In this document: one piece after another, positions 62,155-64,000 of the stretch
Layout: the number at the start of each line of letters is the position of its first letter
Position numbering within the stretch: the first letter of the stretch is position 1
Origin: Kineosporia succinea
GTDB lineage: Bacteria > Actinomycetota > Actinomycetes > Actinomycetales > Kineosporiaceae
DNA length: 64,000 bases
Direction: 5' to 3'
NCBI RefSeq assembly: GCF_030811555.1
Contig: NZ_JAUSQZ010000001.1
Span: 7,065,241 to 7,129,240 of the forward strand
Notes under the pieces: generated by a model
What the model was told of the DNA's origin: nothing
Seen by the model: the letters and a program-made list of their open reading frames with translations, nothing else
Database searches by the model: none
Program-made: the position numbers and the translations under genes

Positions 62155-64000
62155 GTGATCTTTCCCCAGGGCGCCAGCATCCGCACCACGCCGGCCGCCG
62201 TCAGCGAGACCGTCTACGACGTCGTGATCGTCGGCGGTGGCATCTGCGGCGCCGTGACGGCCGACCACCTGAGCCGGCAGGGCCGGTCCGTGCTCGTGCT
62301 CGAGGCCGGGCCGGCCAACGACCTCGACATCAAGGACTACGAGGCGTATCTCACCGAGTTCTACTCGGCCGCGAGCAAGGACAACCAGTCGCCGTACCCG
62401 GCCTACCCGACCTCGCCGATGCCCCGCAGCTCCGACGCCGAGCACCGGGCCGACGACAGCGGCTACCTGGTGCAGCGCGGCCCCCACACCACCGACACCA
62501 CCTACACCCGGGTGCTGGGCGGCACCACGATGCACTGGGAGGCCAAGATCCTCCGGATGCTGCCGGAGGACTTCCAGCTGGCCGAGCGCTACCAGCAGGG
62601 CCCGCGGTGGCCGGTGGACTACGCCGACCTGGAACCGCTCTACCGCGAGATGGAACGCGAGATCGGGGTCAGCGCGGACGTGGGCGACCAGGCCTACGGC
62701 GGCATCACCTTCCCCCGCGACTACGTGTTCCCGATGAAGGGCCTGCCGCCGTCGTACCTCGACCGGGTGGTGGCCCGGGACGTCGACGGCACCAGGGTGC
62801 AGCTCGGCGGCGAGGAGTTCGAGCTGAAGGTGCGCCCGTTCCCGCAGGGCCGCAACGGCATCCCGAACCCGGCCTACGACCACGGACGCGGTTTCGTGCC
62901 CGTCGGTGCTGTCAGCACCCACCAGGTCGAGGAGGGAGAACGCTGCCAGGGCAACAACAACTGCGTGCCGCTGTGCCCGGTGCAGGCCAAGTACCACGCC
63001 GGCAAGACCCTCTCGCGGGCCCTGCAGCGCGGTGTCGACATGCTCACCCAGGCCGTGGCCCACCAGGTGCACACGGCTGAGAACGGGCGGGTCGAGAGCA
63101 TCGAGTACCGCCGCTACCGGCATCCCGGATCCACCGAGTTCGAGACCGGTTTCGCCCGGGGCCGCACCTACGTGCTGGCCACCAACGCGATCGAGAACGC
63201 CCGGCTGATGCTGGCCTCCGGCCTGCAGAACCGCAGCGACCTGGTGGGCCGCAACCTGATGGACCACGCCTACCTGCTCACCTGGGGCCTGCTGCCCGAG
63301 GTGGCCGGCACCGGCCGCGGCACGAACTGCACCTCCGGCATCGTCGACCTGCGGGGCGGCGCGTTCCGGCGGGAACAGGCCAGTTTCAGCACCGACATCC
63401 ACAACGACGGCTGGGGCTGGGCCACCGGCTCACCGATCACCGACCTGATCCAGATCGTCGACGACGGCACCCGCGGGTTCGACCTGCGGCGTGCCCTGGT
63501 CGACCGGATCAGCCGGCAGCTGCTGATGGCGCACATGATCGAGGTACTGCCCGAGCGCCACAACACCGTCACCGTCGACCCGGCCTTCCGCGACGGGCTG
63601 GGCAACCTGCGCCCGGTGATCACCTTCGAGGTCCCGGACTACTCGATGAAGGGCGCGGCCTTCGCCCGCTCCCTCTCGAAGCGGCTGTTCGCCCGGCTCG
63701 GCGTCGAGGACTTCACCGAGTACCCGTCGGACCAGTACGGTTTCGTCGAGTTCGAGGGGCAGGGCTACCGCATCCTGGGCGGCAACCACCTGGCCGGCAC
63801 GCACATCATGGGCACCAGCCCGGGCACGTCGGTGGTCGACGACGTGCAGCGCAGCTGGGAGCACGACAACCTCTACCTGGTCGGCGGGGGCAGCATGCCG
63901 ACCATCGGCACGGCCAACATCACCCTGACCGCGGCGGCGCTGACCCTGCGCACGGCCCGGCACCTGGAGCGGGAGCTGGCGAAGCAGGACCAGCCCTACG
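62155..64000 (+). CDS. Second GMC oxidoreductase, cut by the window end
   Basis: At least 615 residues; no stop is reached before the window ends. It starts with GTG after AAGGGA, 12 bases after the first GMC gene. YDVVIVGGGICGAVTADHLSRQGRSVLVLEAG binds FAD; RVLGGTTMHWEAKILRMLPEDF, the Cys cluster at 264, 270 and 274 (CQGNNNCVPLCP), NHLAGTHIMG and NLYLVGGGSMPTIGTANITLTAAAL match the first copy. The two are clear paralogues from a tandem duplication that has diverged a good deal. They may use different substrates or form a heteromer with the small subunit. Confidence 0.9.
   Translation, partial: MIFPQGASIRTTPAAVSETVYDVVIVGGGICGAVTADHLSRQGRSVLVLEAGPANDLDIKDYEAYLTEFYSAASKDNQSPYPAYPTSPMPRSSDAEHRADDSGYLVQRGPHTTDTTYTRVLGGTTMHWEAKILRMLPEDFQLAERYQQGPRWPVDYADLEPLYREMEREIGVSADVGDQAYGGITFPRDYVFPMKGLPPSYLDRVVARDVDGTRVQLGGEEFELKVRPFPQGRNGIPNPAYDHGRGFVPVGAVSTHQVEEGERCQGNNNCVPLCPVQAKYHAGKTLSRALQRGVDMLTQAVAHQVHTAENGRVESIEYRRYRHPGSTEFETGFARGRTYVLATNAIENARLMLASGLQNRSDLVGRNLMDHAYLLTWGLLPEVAGTGRGTNCTSGIVDLRGGAFRREQASFSTDIHNDGWGWATGSPITDLIQIVDDGTRGFDLRRALVDRISRQLLMAHMIEVLPERHNTVTVDPAFRDGLGNLRPVITFEVPDYSMKGAAFARSLSKRLFARLGVEDFTEYPSDQYGFVEFEGQGYRILGGNHLAGTHIMGTSPGTSVVDDVQRSWEHDNLYLVGGGSMPTIGTANITLTAAALTLRTARHLERELAKQDQPY

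Overview
This window is chromosomal DNA of a high-GC actinomycete. Nearly every third codon position is G or C, starts are often GTG, and many genes overlap by 4 bases (GTGA/ATGA). The families present are typical of soil actinomycetes: BTAD and MmyB-like (MLTR) regulators, a mycofactocin-type SDR, DUF1906, a DHCR24-like flavoprotein and many secreted carbohydrate enzymes. A Kineosporia-like or related genus would fit, but nothing in the window fixes the genus. I found no rRNA, tRNA, CRISPR array, insertion sequence or phage gene.

Layout. 0.4-9.4 kb: a membrane-anchored beta-solenoid protein, a secreted CBM32/beta-helix protein, two alpha/beta hydrolases, pyridoxal kinase and an MFS exporter. 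9.5-13.4 kb: a large BTAD regulator, a small protein and a secreted transglycosylase-like protein. 13.4-13.9 kb: three tandem-repeat families. 14.1-16.6 kb: an operon for the early riboflavin steps (RibA, a nitroreductase, and RibD split into reductase and deaminase), preceded by a dyad operator. 16.6-27.6 kb: an exopolysaccharide locus. 27.6-31.9 kb: SnoaL-like protein, MLTR regulator, DUF1906 protein, small membrane proteins, a DHFR-like reductase and a lipase-like hydrolase. 32-35.8 kb: GH53 galactanase, a PNPOx/ferredoxin-reductase fusion and its TetR. 36.2-39.2 kb: an XRE/TPR regulator and a TIR-domain membrane protein. 39.7-46.8 kb: DHCR24-like oxidase with a coupled 40-residue peptide, a diguanylate cyclase, a divergent SDR/MLTR pair and GH42 beta-galactosidase. 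47-54.8 kb: pyruvate carboxylase, an MFS protein, deoxyribose-phosphate aldolase and a PL11 rhamnogalacturonan lyase under a LacI-type operator. 54.8-64 kb: an isochorismatase-like protein, TetR and mycofactocin SDR, GNAT, a lipocalin-like protein, GH15 glucoamylase, and a sorbitol-dehydrogenase-type small subunit with two tandem GMC oxidoreductases, the second cut by the window edge.

The most interesting system is the exopolysaccharide locus. It combines a PelF-type glycosyltransferase, a polytopic membrane partner, a LegB-like dehydratase, a nucleotidyltransferase, a second SDR and a Spherulin-4 (GH135-type) protein. Divergent from these are a lipoprotein and a large secreted protein that resembles the fungal Agd3 (CE18) deacetylase. 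The parts correspond closely to fungal galactosaminogalactan genes (PelF-like Gt4c, Sph3, Agd3) and to bacterial Pel. I infer a partially deacetylated aminosugar exopolysaccharide, possibly galactosamine-containing, that is made, trimmed and deacetylated by one locus.

A second theme is plant cell-wall use. GH53, GH42 and PL11 are each near a palindromic site and would together release sugars from pectin side chains. A third is well-placed operator palindromes next to regulator genes (MLTR at 28.0 kb, TetR at 35.9 and 56.8 kb).
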